A DNA stretch of 15,575 nt from Actinobacillus sp. (GTDB lineage Bacteria; Pseudomonadota; Gammaproteobacteria; Enterobacterales; Pasteurellaceae), in NCBI GenBank assembly GCA_020026155.1, contig JAHHQX010000025.1, positions 1 to 15,575 on the forward strand, given 5' to 3'. The notes beneath the pieces are model-generated. The model did no database searches. It saw only the letters and a list, made by a program, of their open reading frames with translations, and was not told the DNA's origin. Below are positions 5,916 to 12,208 of this stretch, one piece after another (within the stretch, counting starts at the first letter, position 1; each line of letters starts with the position of its first letter). The translations under genes and the position numbers were made by a program.

Positions 5916-7241
5916 ATGGCAAAGCAACCAGGTTATCAAAGTCGCAGTACTCAGAATGGTACAGATGAACTTAAAAAAAGAATCTTTTTTGTATTAGGTG
6001 CTCTTATCGTTTTCCGTATTGGGTCTTTCATTCCGGTACCTGGTATTGACGCTGCCGTCTTAGCTCAATTACTTGCACAACAAAAAGGTACCATCATTGA
6101 AATGTTTAACATGTTCTCTGGTGGTGCTTTAAGCCGAGCTTCTATATTTGCATTAGGAATAATGCCGTATATCTCGGCTTCTATCATTATTCAACTATTG
6201 GTAGCGGTACATCCCGCATTATCTGAATTAAAGAAAGAGGGCGAGGCTGGACGTCGGAAGATTAGTAAATATACGCGTTATCTGACTTTAGTTCTCGGTA
6301 CTATTCAAGCGATCGGTATTTCTACTGGATTACCAAATATGCTTCCAGGGCTTGTTCCTAATCTTGGTTTTGGTTTCTACTTGACTGCGGTTATCAGTTT
6401 AGTTACTGGTACAATGTTCTTAATGTGGTTGGGTGAACAAATTACAGAACGTGGAATTGGAAATGGTATTTCTTTAATTATCTTTGCAGGGATTGTTGCA
6501 GGATTACCAGCGGCCATTGGTCACACAATTGAGCAGGCTCGTCAAGGCCAGATGAATCCTTTGGTTTTACTACTCATCGCTGTAGTGGTTTTCGCAGTAA
6601 CCTATTTCGTTGTATTTGTAGAAAGAGGTCAAAGAAAAATTCGCATTGAATATGCAAAACGTCAGCAAGGTCGTCAAATCGTAGGTGGACAAACAAGTTA
6701 TTTACCATTGAAAGTGAATATGGCTGGGGTTATTCCTGCTATCTTTGCATCAAGTATTATCTTGTTCCCAGCAACCTTAACTTCTTGGCTAGGTGAAGGG
6801 GCAGGATGGGGATGGTTAAGTGACTTATCGTTGCTACTTCATCCAGGACAACCTTTATATCTGATTGTATATGGTATTGCGATTATTTTCTTCAGTTTCT
6901 TCTATACTGCAATGCAGTACAACCCAAGAGATACCGCAGAAAATCTAAAAAAATCAGGTGCTTTTATACCTGGAATCAGACCAGGAGAACAAACATCACG
7001 TTACATTGATAAAATCATGACTCGTTTGACTTTAATTGGCGGTCTATATGTAACATTCGTGTGTTTGGTTCCTTATATTCTAATGTCAACTTGGAATGTT
7101 CAGTTTTACTTTGGTGGAACATCTTTGTTGATCGTTGTAGTCGTTATTATGGATTTCATCGCACAGGTTCAAAGTTACTTAATGTCAACTAAATATGAAT
7201 CTGCGTTGAAAAAAGCAAACCTTACAGGTTTCGGACAATAG
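5916..7241 (+). CDS. secY: Sec translocase channel subunit SecY
   Basis: A 441-residue polytopic membrane protein with ten hydrophobic segments, close to the 443 of E. coli. It is the central pore of SecYEG, through which SecA pushes unfolded precursors and which accepts nascent membrane proteins from ribosomes. Seen: a first membrane segment with FRIGSFIPVPGID (34-45), the plug region FNMFSGGALSRASIFALGIMPY (64-85), the GERGIGNGISLIIFAG-type segment (TERGIGNGISL here), the cytoplasmic loop FVERGQRKIRIEYAKRQQGR, and the fifth cytoplasmic loop NLKKSGAFIPGIRPG, which contains the RPG arginine needed for SecA function. It overlaps nothing and follows rplO by seven bases. rpmJ starts 26 bases on. 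Confidence 0.98.
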   Translation: MAKQPGYQSRSTQNGTDELKKRIFFVLGALIVFRIGSFIPVPGIDAAVLAQLLAQQKGTIIEMFNMFSGGALSRASIFALGIMPYISASIIIQLLVAVHPALSELKKEGEAGRRKISKYTRYLTLVLGTIQAIGISTGLPNMLPGLVPNLGFGFYLTAVISLVTGTMFLMWLGEQITERGIGNGISLIIFAGIVAGLPAAIGHTIEQARQGQMNPLVLLLIAVVVFAVTYFVVFVERGQRKIRIEYAKRQQGRQIVGGQTSYLPLKVNMAGVIPAIFASSIILFPATLTSWLGEGAGWGWLSDLSLLLHPGQPLYLIVYGIAIIFFSFFYTAMQYNPRDTAENLKKSGAFIPGIRPGEQTSRYIDKIMTRLTLIGGLYVTFVCLVPYILMSTWNVQFYFGGTSLLIVVVVIMDFIAQVQSYLMSTKYESALKKANLTGFGQ

Positions 7242-7267
7242 TCCATTATTAGTAGAAGGGATAAGCA

Positions 7268-7381
7268 ATGAAAGTTCGTGCTTCCGTTAAGAAAATGTGT
7301 CGTAACTGTAAAATTGTTAAACGTGAAGGGGTTGTTCGTGTATTATGTTCAGACCCTAAACATAAACAACGTCAAGGTTAA
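7268..7381 (+). CDS. rpmJ: 50S ribosomal protein L36 (zinc-binding form)
   Basis: A 37-residue protein: [20 protein letters not shown], then [17 protein letters not shown]. The zinc ligands C11, C14, C27 and H32 are all present, so this is the C-plus form, which in many Gammaproteobacteria has a zinc-free paralogue elsewhere in the genome. L36 is the smallest large-subunit protein and organises 23S rRNA near the factor-binding region. GAAGGG upstream (7255-7260) is the likely ribosome site. It is the last gene of the spc transcription unit; the alpha promoter begins 13 bases after the stop. Confidence 0.97.
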
Positions 7382-7394
7382 TTGACATTTTTTC

Positions 7395-7423
7395 TTGCAA
7401 AGAACCTGCTGAGCATATATAAT
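7395..7423 (+). promoter_or_regulatory. alpha operon promoter
   Basis: TTGCAA (7395-7400), a 17-base spacer and a perfect TATAAT (7418-7423) are followed by GCTCAGC, which would be the discriminator. From memory, the E. coli alpha promoter has the same TTGACATTTTTTCTTGCAAAG lead-in and the same spacing. A second possible -35, TTGACA at 7382-7387, has no -10 at the right distance. Confidence 0.82.
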
Positions 7424-7430
7424 GCTCAGC
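7408..7430. repeat. Palindrome centred on the alpha promoter -10; possible terminator or attenuator of spc transcripts
   Basis: GCTGAGCAT (7408-7416) pairs perfectly with ATGCTCAGC (7422-7430) over an ATATA loop. The -10 element spans the loop and the start of the right arm. RNA reading through from rpmJ would fold it, but only TCATTT follows, so it is a poor intrinsic terminator. A palindrome of different sequence occupies the same place in E. coli, as I recall. Confidence 0.7.
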
Positions 7431-7442
7431 TCATTTACATCC

Positions 7443-7531
7443 TTGATATACTGTTTGAGTATCCTGAAACGGGCTTTTCAAGATCAGTATATCAAATTAA
7501 TCATCAAAAATAGGAGTGCATAGTGGCCCGT
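7443..7531 (+). promoter_or_regulatory. Alpha operon leader: S4-responsive nested pseudoknot
   Basis: TTGATATACTG (7443-7453) pairs over 11 bp with CAGTATATCAA (7485-7495). Inside, CCTG (7463-7466) can pair with CGGG (7470-7473) and TTGA (7455-7458) with TCAA (7478-7481). ACGGGC (7469-7474) is also complementary to GCCCGT (7526-7531), codons 2-3 of rpsM, which makes the pseudoknot that traps the start. The sequence GAGTATCCTGAAA-CGGGCTTTTCA and the AGGAGTGCATAGTG start region match the E. coli leader I remember. S4, encoded by rpsD below, represses translation through it. Confidence 0.88.
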
Positions 7532-7879
7532 ATTGCAGGCATTAACATTCCTGATCAAAAACATACCGTAATTGCATTAACTTCAATTTACGGCATTGGA
7601 AAAACACGTGCAAAAGCTATTTGTGCTGCTGCAGGAATTCCAGAAGATGTAAAGATCAGAGAATTGTCTGAAGAGCAGATTGACAAACTGCGTGACGAAG
7701 TTAGTAAATTTACCGTTGAAGGTGACTTACGTCGTGAAGTAACCCTTAACATTAAGCGTCTATTAGATTTAGGCTGCTACCGTGGTGTTCGTCACCGTCG
7801 TAGCTTACCGGTACGTGGTCAACGTACTAAAACAAATGCGCGTACCCGTAAAGGTCCTCGCAAGCCGATCAAAAAATAG
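7523..7879 (+). CDS. rpsM: 30S ribosomal protein S13
   Basis: A 118-residue S13 with the helix-two-turn-helix fold: ARIAGINIPDQKHTVIALTSIYGIGKTRAKAI at the start and the basic tail RGVRHRRSLPVRGQRTKTNARTRKGPRKPIKK, which reaches toward the P-site tRNA and forms bridges with L5. It starts with GTG behind TAGGAG; the weak start is conserved in this operon because the start region folds into the S4 pseudoknot. It is the first alpha-operon gene and the direct target of S4 repression; the genes after it are controlled by coupling. rpsK follows after 14 bases. Confidence 0.98.
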   Translation: MARIAGINIPDQKHTVIALTSIYGIGKTRAKAICAAAGIPEDVKIRELSEEQIDKLRDEVSKFTVEGDLRREVTLNIKRLLDLGCYRGVRHRRSLPVRGQRTKTNARTRKGPRKPIKK

Positions 7880-7893
7880 TCGGGGTAAATTAA

Positions 7894-8283
7894 ATGGCTA
7901 AAACACCAGTTCGTACACGTAAACGTGTAAAAAAACAAGTTGTAGATGGCGTTGCACATATTCACGCATCTTTCAATAATACAATCGTAACTATTACTGA
8001 TCGCCAAGGTAATGCTCTTGCATGGGCAACAGCTGGTGGTTCAGGTTTCCGTGGTTCTCGTAAATCTACCCCATTCGCTGCACAAGTAGCAGCAGAACGT
8101 TGTGCTGAACTCGTAAAAGATTTTGGCGTGAAGAACTTGGAAGTTATGGTGAAAGGACCGGGTCCTGGTCGTGAATCTACAATCCGTGCATTAAATGCAG
8201 CAGGATTTAAAATCACGAATATTACGGACGTAACTCCTATCCCACATAACGGTTGTCGTCCACCGAAAAAACGTCGTGTTTAA
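7894..8283 (+). CDS. rpsK: 30S ribosomal protein S11
   Basis: A 129-residue S11, a platform protein near the Shine-Dalgarno helix and the E site. Family marks are [25 protein letters not shown]-like text near residues 14-40 (here [21 protein letters not shown]), [17 protein letters not shown] in the middle, [16 protein letters not shown], and the end [16 protein letters not shown]. The length equals the E. coli protein. It lies 14 bases after rpsM and 29 before rpsD. The ribosome site is GGGGTAAA. No anomaly is seen. Confidence 0.98.
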   Translation: [129 protein letters not shown]

Positions 8284-8312
8284 TGGCGTAATAGGAAAAT
8301 TGGAGAAAGAAA

Positions 8313-8933
8313 ATGGCAAGATATTTGGGTCCTAAGCTCAAGCTAAGCCGTCGTGAAGGTACTGATTTATTCCTTAAGTCAGGTGTACGCGCGATTGAAA
8401 CAAAATGTAAAATTGATACAGCACCAGGTCAACACGGTGCTCGTAAAGCACGTTTGTCAGATTATGGTAATCAATTACGTGAGAAACAAAAAGTTCGCCG
8501 TATTTATGGTATTCTTGAACGTCAATTCCGTAATTACTATAAAGAGGCAAACCGTCTAAAAGGTAATACAGGTGAAAATTTACTTGTATTATTGGAAAAA
8601 CGATTAGATAACGTTGTCTACCGTATGGGATTTGCAGCAACTCGTGCTGAAGCTCGTCAGTTGGTGAGTCATAAAGCGATTGTTGTAAATGGTCGCGTAG
8701 TTAACATTCCATCTTTTCAAGTGTCTGTCGATGACATTGTAGCTGTTCGTGAGAAATCTAAAAAACAAGCTCGTATTAAAGCATCGTTAGAACTTGCAGA
8801 ACAAAAAGAAAAACCAACTTGGTTAGAAGTTGATGCTGCAAAAATGGAAGGTATTTTCAAACGTATTCCAGAACGTTCTGACTTATCAGCAGATATTAAC
8901 GAACATCTGATCGTTGAGCTTTATTCTAAATAA
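8313..8933 (+). CDS. rpsD: 30S ribosomal protein S4, alpha operon repressor
   Basis: A 206-residue S4, the same length as in E. coli. The N-terminal part (ARYLGPKLKLSRREGTDLFLKSG) has only one cysteine (residue about 32), so it is the zinc-free form. The S4 RNA-binding fold follows at about 95-155 (RLDNVVYRMGFAATRAEARQLVSHKAIVVNGRVVNIPS). S4 starts 30S assembly on the 5' domain of 16S rRNA, takes part in decoding accuracy, acts in rRNA antitermination in E. coli, and represses this operon through the leader at 7443-7531. GGAGAAAGAAA precedes the start. Confidence 0.98.
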   Translation: MARYLGPKLKLSRREGTDLFLKSGVRAIETKCKIDTAPGQHGARKARLSDYGNQLREKQKVRRIYGILERQFRNYYKEANRLKGNTGENLLVLLEKRLDNVVYRMGFAATRAEARQLVSHKAIVVNGRVVNIPSFQVSVDDIVAVREKSKKQARIKASLELAEQKEKPTWLEVDAAKMEGIFKRIPERSDLSADINEHLIVELYSK

Positions 8934-8964
8934 TAAAGCTTCATCGTAGCAAAGAGAGGATAAA

Positions 8965-9957
8965 ATGCAGGGTTCTGTTACAGAATTTTTAAAACCACAT
9001 TTAGTTGATATTGAACAAATGAGTTCAACTCAAGCTAAAGTGACCTTAGAGCCGTTAGAACGAGGATTTGGTCATACGCTAGGTAATGCATTACGTCGAA
9101 TTTTATTATCTTCAATGCCAGGTTGTGCTGTAACTGAAGTAGAAATTGATGGTGTATTGCATGAGTACAGTAGTAAAGAAGGTGTTCAAGAAGATATTAT
9201 TGAAGTGCTTCTAAACTTAAAAGGTCTAGCGATTAAGTTGCAGAATAATAAAGACGATGTTTTTCTTACGTTAAACAAGTCTGGAATCGGCCCTGTTGTT
9301 GCTGCGGATATTGCTAAAGACAATGATGTTGAGATTGCTAATCCAGATCACGTTATTTGTCATTTAACTGATGAAAATGCATCAATTAATATGCGTATTC
9401 GTGTTCAACGAGGCCGTGGTTATGTGCCAGCGTCTAGCCGTGTACATAGTCAAGACGAAGATCGACCAATTGGTCGTCTACTTGTTGACGCATGTTATAG
9501 TCCAGTTGAGCGTATTGCTTACGATGTTGAAGCGGCACGTGTTGAGCAACGTACTGATTTAGATAAATTAGTTATCGAGCTTGAAACAAATGGTACTATT
9601 GAACCAGAAGAAGCTATTCGTCGCGCTGCAACAATTTTAGCAGAACAACTTGAAGCGTTCGTTGATTTACGTGATGTTCGTCAACCAGAAGTTAAAGAAG
9701 AAAAACCAGAATTTGATCCTATTCTGCTACGACCTGTTGATGATTTAGAATTGACAGTTCGTTCTGCTAACTGTTTGAAAGCAGAAACAATTCATTATAT
9801 CGGTGATCTTGTACAACGTACAGAAGTTGAGTTATTAAAAACCCCTAATCTTGGTAAGAAATCTCTTACTGAAATTAAGGACGTATTGGCTTCTCGTGGT
9901 TTATCACTCGGTATGCGTCTTGAAAATTGGCCACCTCAAGGTTTGTCTGAAGACTAA
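8965..9957 (+). CDS. rpoA: RNA polymerase alpha subunit
   Basis: A 330-residue alpha subunit, one longer than E. coli's. The N-terminal domain (about 1-235) carries the dimer and beta/beta' contact region with GFGHTLGNALRRILLSSMPG (34-53, including R45). A linker with PEVKEEKPEFDPILLRPVDDLELT leads to the C-terminal domain, with VRSANCLKAETIHYIGDLVQRTE and NLGKKSLTEIKDVLASRGLSLGM; R266 equals the UP-element-binding R265 of E. coli. Thus A-tract UP elements, such as the one at the right end of the window, can be read by the polymerase of this organism. Start ATG 8965 follows AGAGAGGA. The final residues (PPQGLSED) differ from E. coli, which is common. Confidence 0.98.
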   Translation: MQGSVTEFLKPHLVDIEQMSSTQAKVTLEPLERGFGHTLGNALRRILLSSMPGCAVTEVEIDGVLHEYSSKEGVQEDIIEVLLNLKGLAIKLQNNKDDVFLTLNKSGIGPVVAADIAKDNDVEIANPDHVICHLTDENASINMRIRVQRGRGYVPASSRVHSQDEDRPIGRLLVDACYSPVERIAYDVEAARVEQRTDLDKLVIELETNGTIEPEEAIRRAATILAEQLEAFVDLRDVRQPEVKEEKPEFDPILLRPVDDLELTVRSANCLKAETIHYIGDLVQRTEVELLKTPNLGKKSLTEIKDVLASRGLSLGMRLENWPPQGLSED

Positions 9958-9998
9958 TCTTAATTTAGGCTGAAAATTTTTCTAAGAAGGATAAGGTT

Positions 9999-10388
9999 AT
10001 GCGCCATCGTAAGAGTGGTCGTCAACTCAATCGTAATAGCAGTCATCGTAAAGCGATGTTCCGTAATTTAGTAAGTGCATTAGTAAGTAATGAAATCATC
10101 AAAACTACTGTACCAAAAGCTAAAGAATTACGTATGGTAGTTGAGCCGTTAATTACATTAGCTAAAGTAGATAGCGTTGCAAATCGTCGTTTAGCATTTG
10201 CACGAATTCGCAACAAAGAAACTGTTGCAAAATTATTTAATGAATTAGGTCCACGTTTCGCAAATCGTGCGGGTGGTTACACTCGTATCTTAAAATGTGG
10301 TTTCCGTGCTGGTGACAACGCACCAATGGCATACATTGAATTAGTTGATCGTCCAGAAGTTGCTGCAGAAGAAGCAAAAGCTGAATAA
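9999..10388 (+). CDS. rplQ: 50S ribosomal protein L17
   Basis: A 129-residue L17, beginning MRHRKSGRQLNRNSSHRKAMFRNL and including TTVPKAKELRMVVEPLITLAK and the end GFRAGDNAPMAYIELVDRPEVAAEEAKAE. L17 lies near the polypeptide exit tunnel. It is the last alpha-operon gene, 41 bases after rpoA with an AGAAGGA ribosome site, and is followed 13 bases later by a strong terminator. The acidic tail is a little longer than in E. coli (127 residues in all). Confidence 0.98.
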   Translation: MRHRKSGRQLNRNSSHRKAMFRNLVSALVSNEIIKTTVPKAKELRMVVEPLITLAKVDSVANRRLAFARIRNKETVAKLFNELGPRFANRAGGYTRILKCGFRAGDNAPMAYIELVDRPEVAAEEAKAE

Positions 10389-10401
10389 TTCATTTCTTAA
10401 T

Positions 10402-10429
10402 AAAAACCCGCTTTTATAGCGGGTTTTTT
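10402..10429 (+). terminator. Intrinsic terminator of the alpha operon
   Basis: A 10-bp stem, AAAAACCCGC (10402-10411) with GCGGGTTTTT (10419-10428), has a seven-base loop and runs into TTTTTTGTTTTTT. It closes the long ribosomal block. Confidence 0.95.
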
Positions 10430-10464
10430 GTTTTTTACAGTCTGAATCATTACCTCAATTTCTG

Positions 10465-10494
10465 TGTGCATTTCTTGCCAGCTTTCTATATAAT
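10465..10494 (+). promoter_or_regulatory. Candidate promoter of exbB-exbD-tonB
   Basis: TATAAT at 10489-10494 lies about 60 bases before exbB. The -35 is weak (TGTGCA, 10465-10470, at 18 bases). The AT-rich stretch after it (10491-10535) would be a natural place for a Fur operator, since these operons are often iron controlled, but I do not find a convincing 19-base Fur palindrome. Confidence 0.4.
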
Positions 10495-10556
10495 TGCGAA
10501 CTATTCTTAATTCTAATTGTATTATTTTTTATAACAGGCATTCTAAGGATGTGTTA

Positions 10557-11018
10557 ATGCAACTTTTCTTTTCTTTTTTACAGAATTATACGGATCTAAT
10601 TATTCTTGGTACGTTGGGAATAATGAGTTTCTTTATGATTTGGTTCGTGATTGAGCGTTATACTTTTTTATCTAGAGTTCAGGTAGAAAATTATTCAAAT
10701 ATCTATGATTTAGATATTGATTTAACAAGAAATCTCACCATTATTTCTACAATTGGTTCAAATGCACCATACGTGGGGCTATTGGGAACGGTTATTGGTA
10801 TTCTTTTAACCTTCTATAACTTAGGAAATGCAGGGGGAGATATTGAAGCCGGAACTATCATGTTGAATTTATCTTTAGCGTTAAAGGCAACAGCCGTGGG
10901 GATCTTAGTCGCGATTCCATCCATGGTTTTTTATAATGGATTAGTCCGTAAAGTAGAAGTTAACCGAATGAAATATAAAGCATTATCCAAAATTGGAGCG
11001 ATTCATGAAAAAGTTTGA
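10557..11018 (+). CDS. exbB: TonB-system energizing protein ExbB (short form)
   Basis: A 153-residue inner-membrane protein of the MotA/TolQ/ExbB proton-channel family. Three hydrophobic segments are seen: about 13-33 (LIILGTLGIMSFFMIWF), 68-90 with the hallmark APYVGLLGTVIGI, and 102-126 with LKATAVGILVAIPSMVFYN. Channel-lining threonines in GLLGT and KATAVG are kept, but the position matching E. coli E176 appears to be leucine. It lacks the N-terminal extension of the E. coli protein (about 244 residues), as in the short Haemophilus type. I place the start at ATG 10557, seven bases from AAGGA (10545-10549); the longer in-frame reading from TTG 10494 has no ribosome site. It overlaps exbD by 14 bases. 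Confidence 0.93.
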   Translation: MQLFFSFLQNYTDLIILGTLGIMSFFMIWFVIERYTFLSRVQVENYSNIYDLDIDLTRNLTIISTIGSNAPYVGLLGTVIGILLTFYNLGNAGGDIEAGTIMLNLSLALKATAVGILVAIPSMVFYNGLVRKVEVNRMKYKALSKIGAIHEKV

Positions 11019-11391
11019 TCAGATTAATATCATTCCATTTATTGATATTATGCTGGTACTTTTGACCATTGTTTTGGTAACGGCAAGCTTTATTTCGCAA
11101 GGTAAAATCCAGGTAGATGTTCCTAAAGCAAGTACTGAAGTGAAATTCAAAGCAAATGATTTGGCAAAGTTATTGACGATAACGCAAAAAGGAGAGGTTT
11201 ATTTGAATGATAAGCCGATTACTTTAGCAGAACTTGATGATGTTGCTAAGCATTGGGAAAATGGACAGCCAGTCACCTTAAAAGTCGATTCGCGTTCTCC
11301 CTTCCAAGCGTTTGTTACTATCACAGATATTTTTGCAAAATATAATATTAAAAATGTTGCAATTGTTACGATGAAAGAAAAGGCAAGGTAA
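11005..11391 (+). CDS. exbD: TonB-system energizing protein ExbD
   Basis: A 128-residue ExbD/TolR-family protein. The N-terminus is cytoplasmic (MKKFDQINIIPF), with one membrane segment PFIDIMLVLLTIVLVTASF (11-29) containing D14, equivalent to the proton-carrying D25 of E. coli ExbD. The rest (about 35-128) is the periplasmic domain, ending AKYNIKNVAIVTMKEKAR. Start ATG 11005 is preceded by TTGGAG; it sits inside the last codons of exbB and shares a TAATG junction with tonB, so all three are translationally coupled. ExbD with ExbB forms the motor that energises TonB. A TolR reading is excluded by the tonB gene that follows and the absence of tolA/tolB. Confidence 0.94.
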   Translation: MKKFDQINIIPFIDIMLVLLTIVLVTASFISQGKIQVDVPKASTEVKFKANDLAKLLTITQKGEVYLNDKPITLAELDDVAKHWENGQPVTLKVDSRSPFQAFVTITDIFAKYNIKNVAIVTMKEKAR

Positions 11392-12155
11392 TGAAACGGA
11401 GTACCTTAATTGGCTTTTTAGGGTCATTCCTTTTTCACGGGGTCATATTATTAGGAATATGGCTTGTACTTATTCATAGCCGTGGTTCACATGGTTTTAA
11501 AGCACCAGTGGTTGCAACGCATATTTCGATGCAAATGCTACAGGGTATGGTCGTGGAGGAGCCACAACCTATTAAAGAAAAACGAACTGCTCAACCAAAA
11601 GATTCAGAAAATAAAGTTGAAGTCCCTGATCCGACGGTTAAGCCAGAGCTTGAAAATCATAAAGAAAAAATACCCGTTAAAAAGCCAGTGGATATTGAGA
11701 AGAAGTCCCCCTCTAAACAAGATGAGAAAAAGGCTACACAGCATAAGCGTATTAAAGATATGCCTAAAGGGAAAAAACGTATTGAGTCACAAGCCAAAAT
11801 TACTTCTCAAGCAACAAGCAATTCAAAATCTCGAGGCCACAATCCAAAACTAGTGGGAAATGGTCCTCAGATTGATGAGGTGGCTGCTTATGAAAATGCG
11901 CTTAGGGCTGAGATTGAAAAGCAAAAACGTTATCCTCTACGAGCAAGAATGATGCGCCGTCAAGGTACAGTATTGATTCAATTTATGCTTAAACAAAGCG
12001 GTGAGTTATATGATATTCGGATAGCGAAAACCTCTGGAAATGGTGATCTTGATAGAGCAGCTTTACAAGCAGCTCAGCAAGCACGCCCAATCGGATTAAA
12101 ACCGAAAGGCGTGAGCGATACCTTTGTCATTCCAATTCATTTTATGTTGAGTTGA
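11391..12155 (+). CDS. tonB: TonB, energy transducer to outer-membrane receptors
   Basis: A 254-residue protein with an N-terminal membrane anchor (about 5-28, LIGFLGSFLFHGVILLGIWLVLI) in which S12 and H16 keep the S-x3-H spacing of E. coli S16/H20, needed for coupling to ExbB/ExbD. A lysine-, proline- and glutamate-rich periplasmic spacer follows (about 56-150; KPELENHKEKIPVKKPVDIEKK). The C-terminal TonB domain (about 165-254) has EIEKQKRYPLRARMMRRQGTVLIQF, with the YP motif at 181-182, and LDRAALQAAQQARPIG. It transmits proton-motive energy to receptors for heme, transferrin or siderophores. Its ATG overlaps the exbD stop by one base. The 3' end faces pepP. Confidence 0.95.
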   Translation: MKRSTLIGFLGSFLFHGVILLGIWLVLIHSRGSHGFKAPVVATHISMQMLQGMVVEEPQPIKEKRTAQPKDSENKVEVPDPTVKPELENHKEKIPVKKPVDIEKKSPSKQDEKKATQHKRIKDMPKGKKRIESQAKITSQATSNSKSRGHNPKLVGNGPQIDEVAAYENALRAEIEKQKRYPLRARMMRRQGTVLIQFMLKQSGELYDIRIAKTSGNGDLDRAALQAAQQARPIGLKPKGVSDTFVIPIHFMLS

Positions 12156-12156
12156 A

Positions 12157-12204
12157 ATTACGCCCCGATTTTCGTAAAAAATTTTATGAAAATCGGGGCG
12201 TGAT
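12157..12204. terminator. Long inverted repeat between tonB and pepP, probable bidirectional terminator; carries the 17-base element
   Basis: Left arm ATTACGCCCCGATTTTC (12157-12173) and right arm GAAAATCGGGGCGTGAT (12188-12204) pair over 17 positions with one G-T wobble, around an AT-rich 14-base loop (12174-12187). It lies in the 53-base gap between converging genes. Neither side has a long T tract. The right arm is identical to 1283-1299. Confidence 0.75.
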
Positions 12205-12208
12205 GGTA

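Noticed and set aside
10491..10535. Fur box before exbB
   Set aside because: AT-rich half matches occur, but no 19-base palindrome stands out above background for such AT-rich DNA.
10494..10556. N-terminal extension of ExbB from TTG 10494
   Set aside because: The added residues are not ExbB-like, overlap the -10 and lack a ribosome site; ATG 10557 has AAGGA at good spacing.
11464..11853. A 129-codon open frame inside tonB
   Set aside because: It is a frame shadow of the lysine-rich TonB spacer; the tonB frame has a clear anchor and C-terminal domain.
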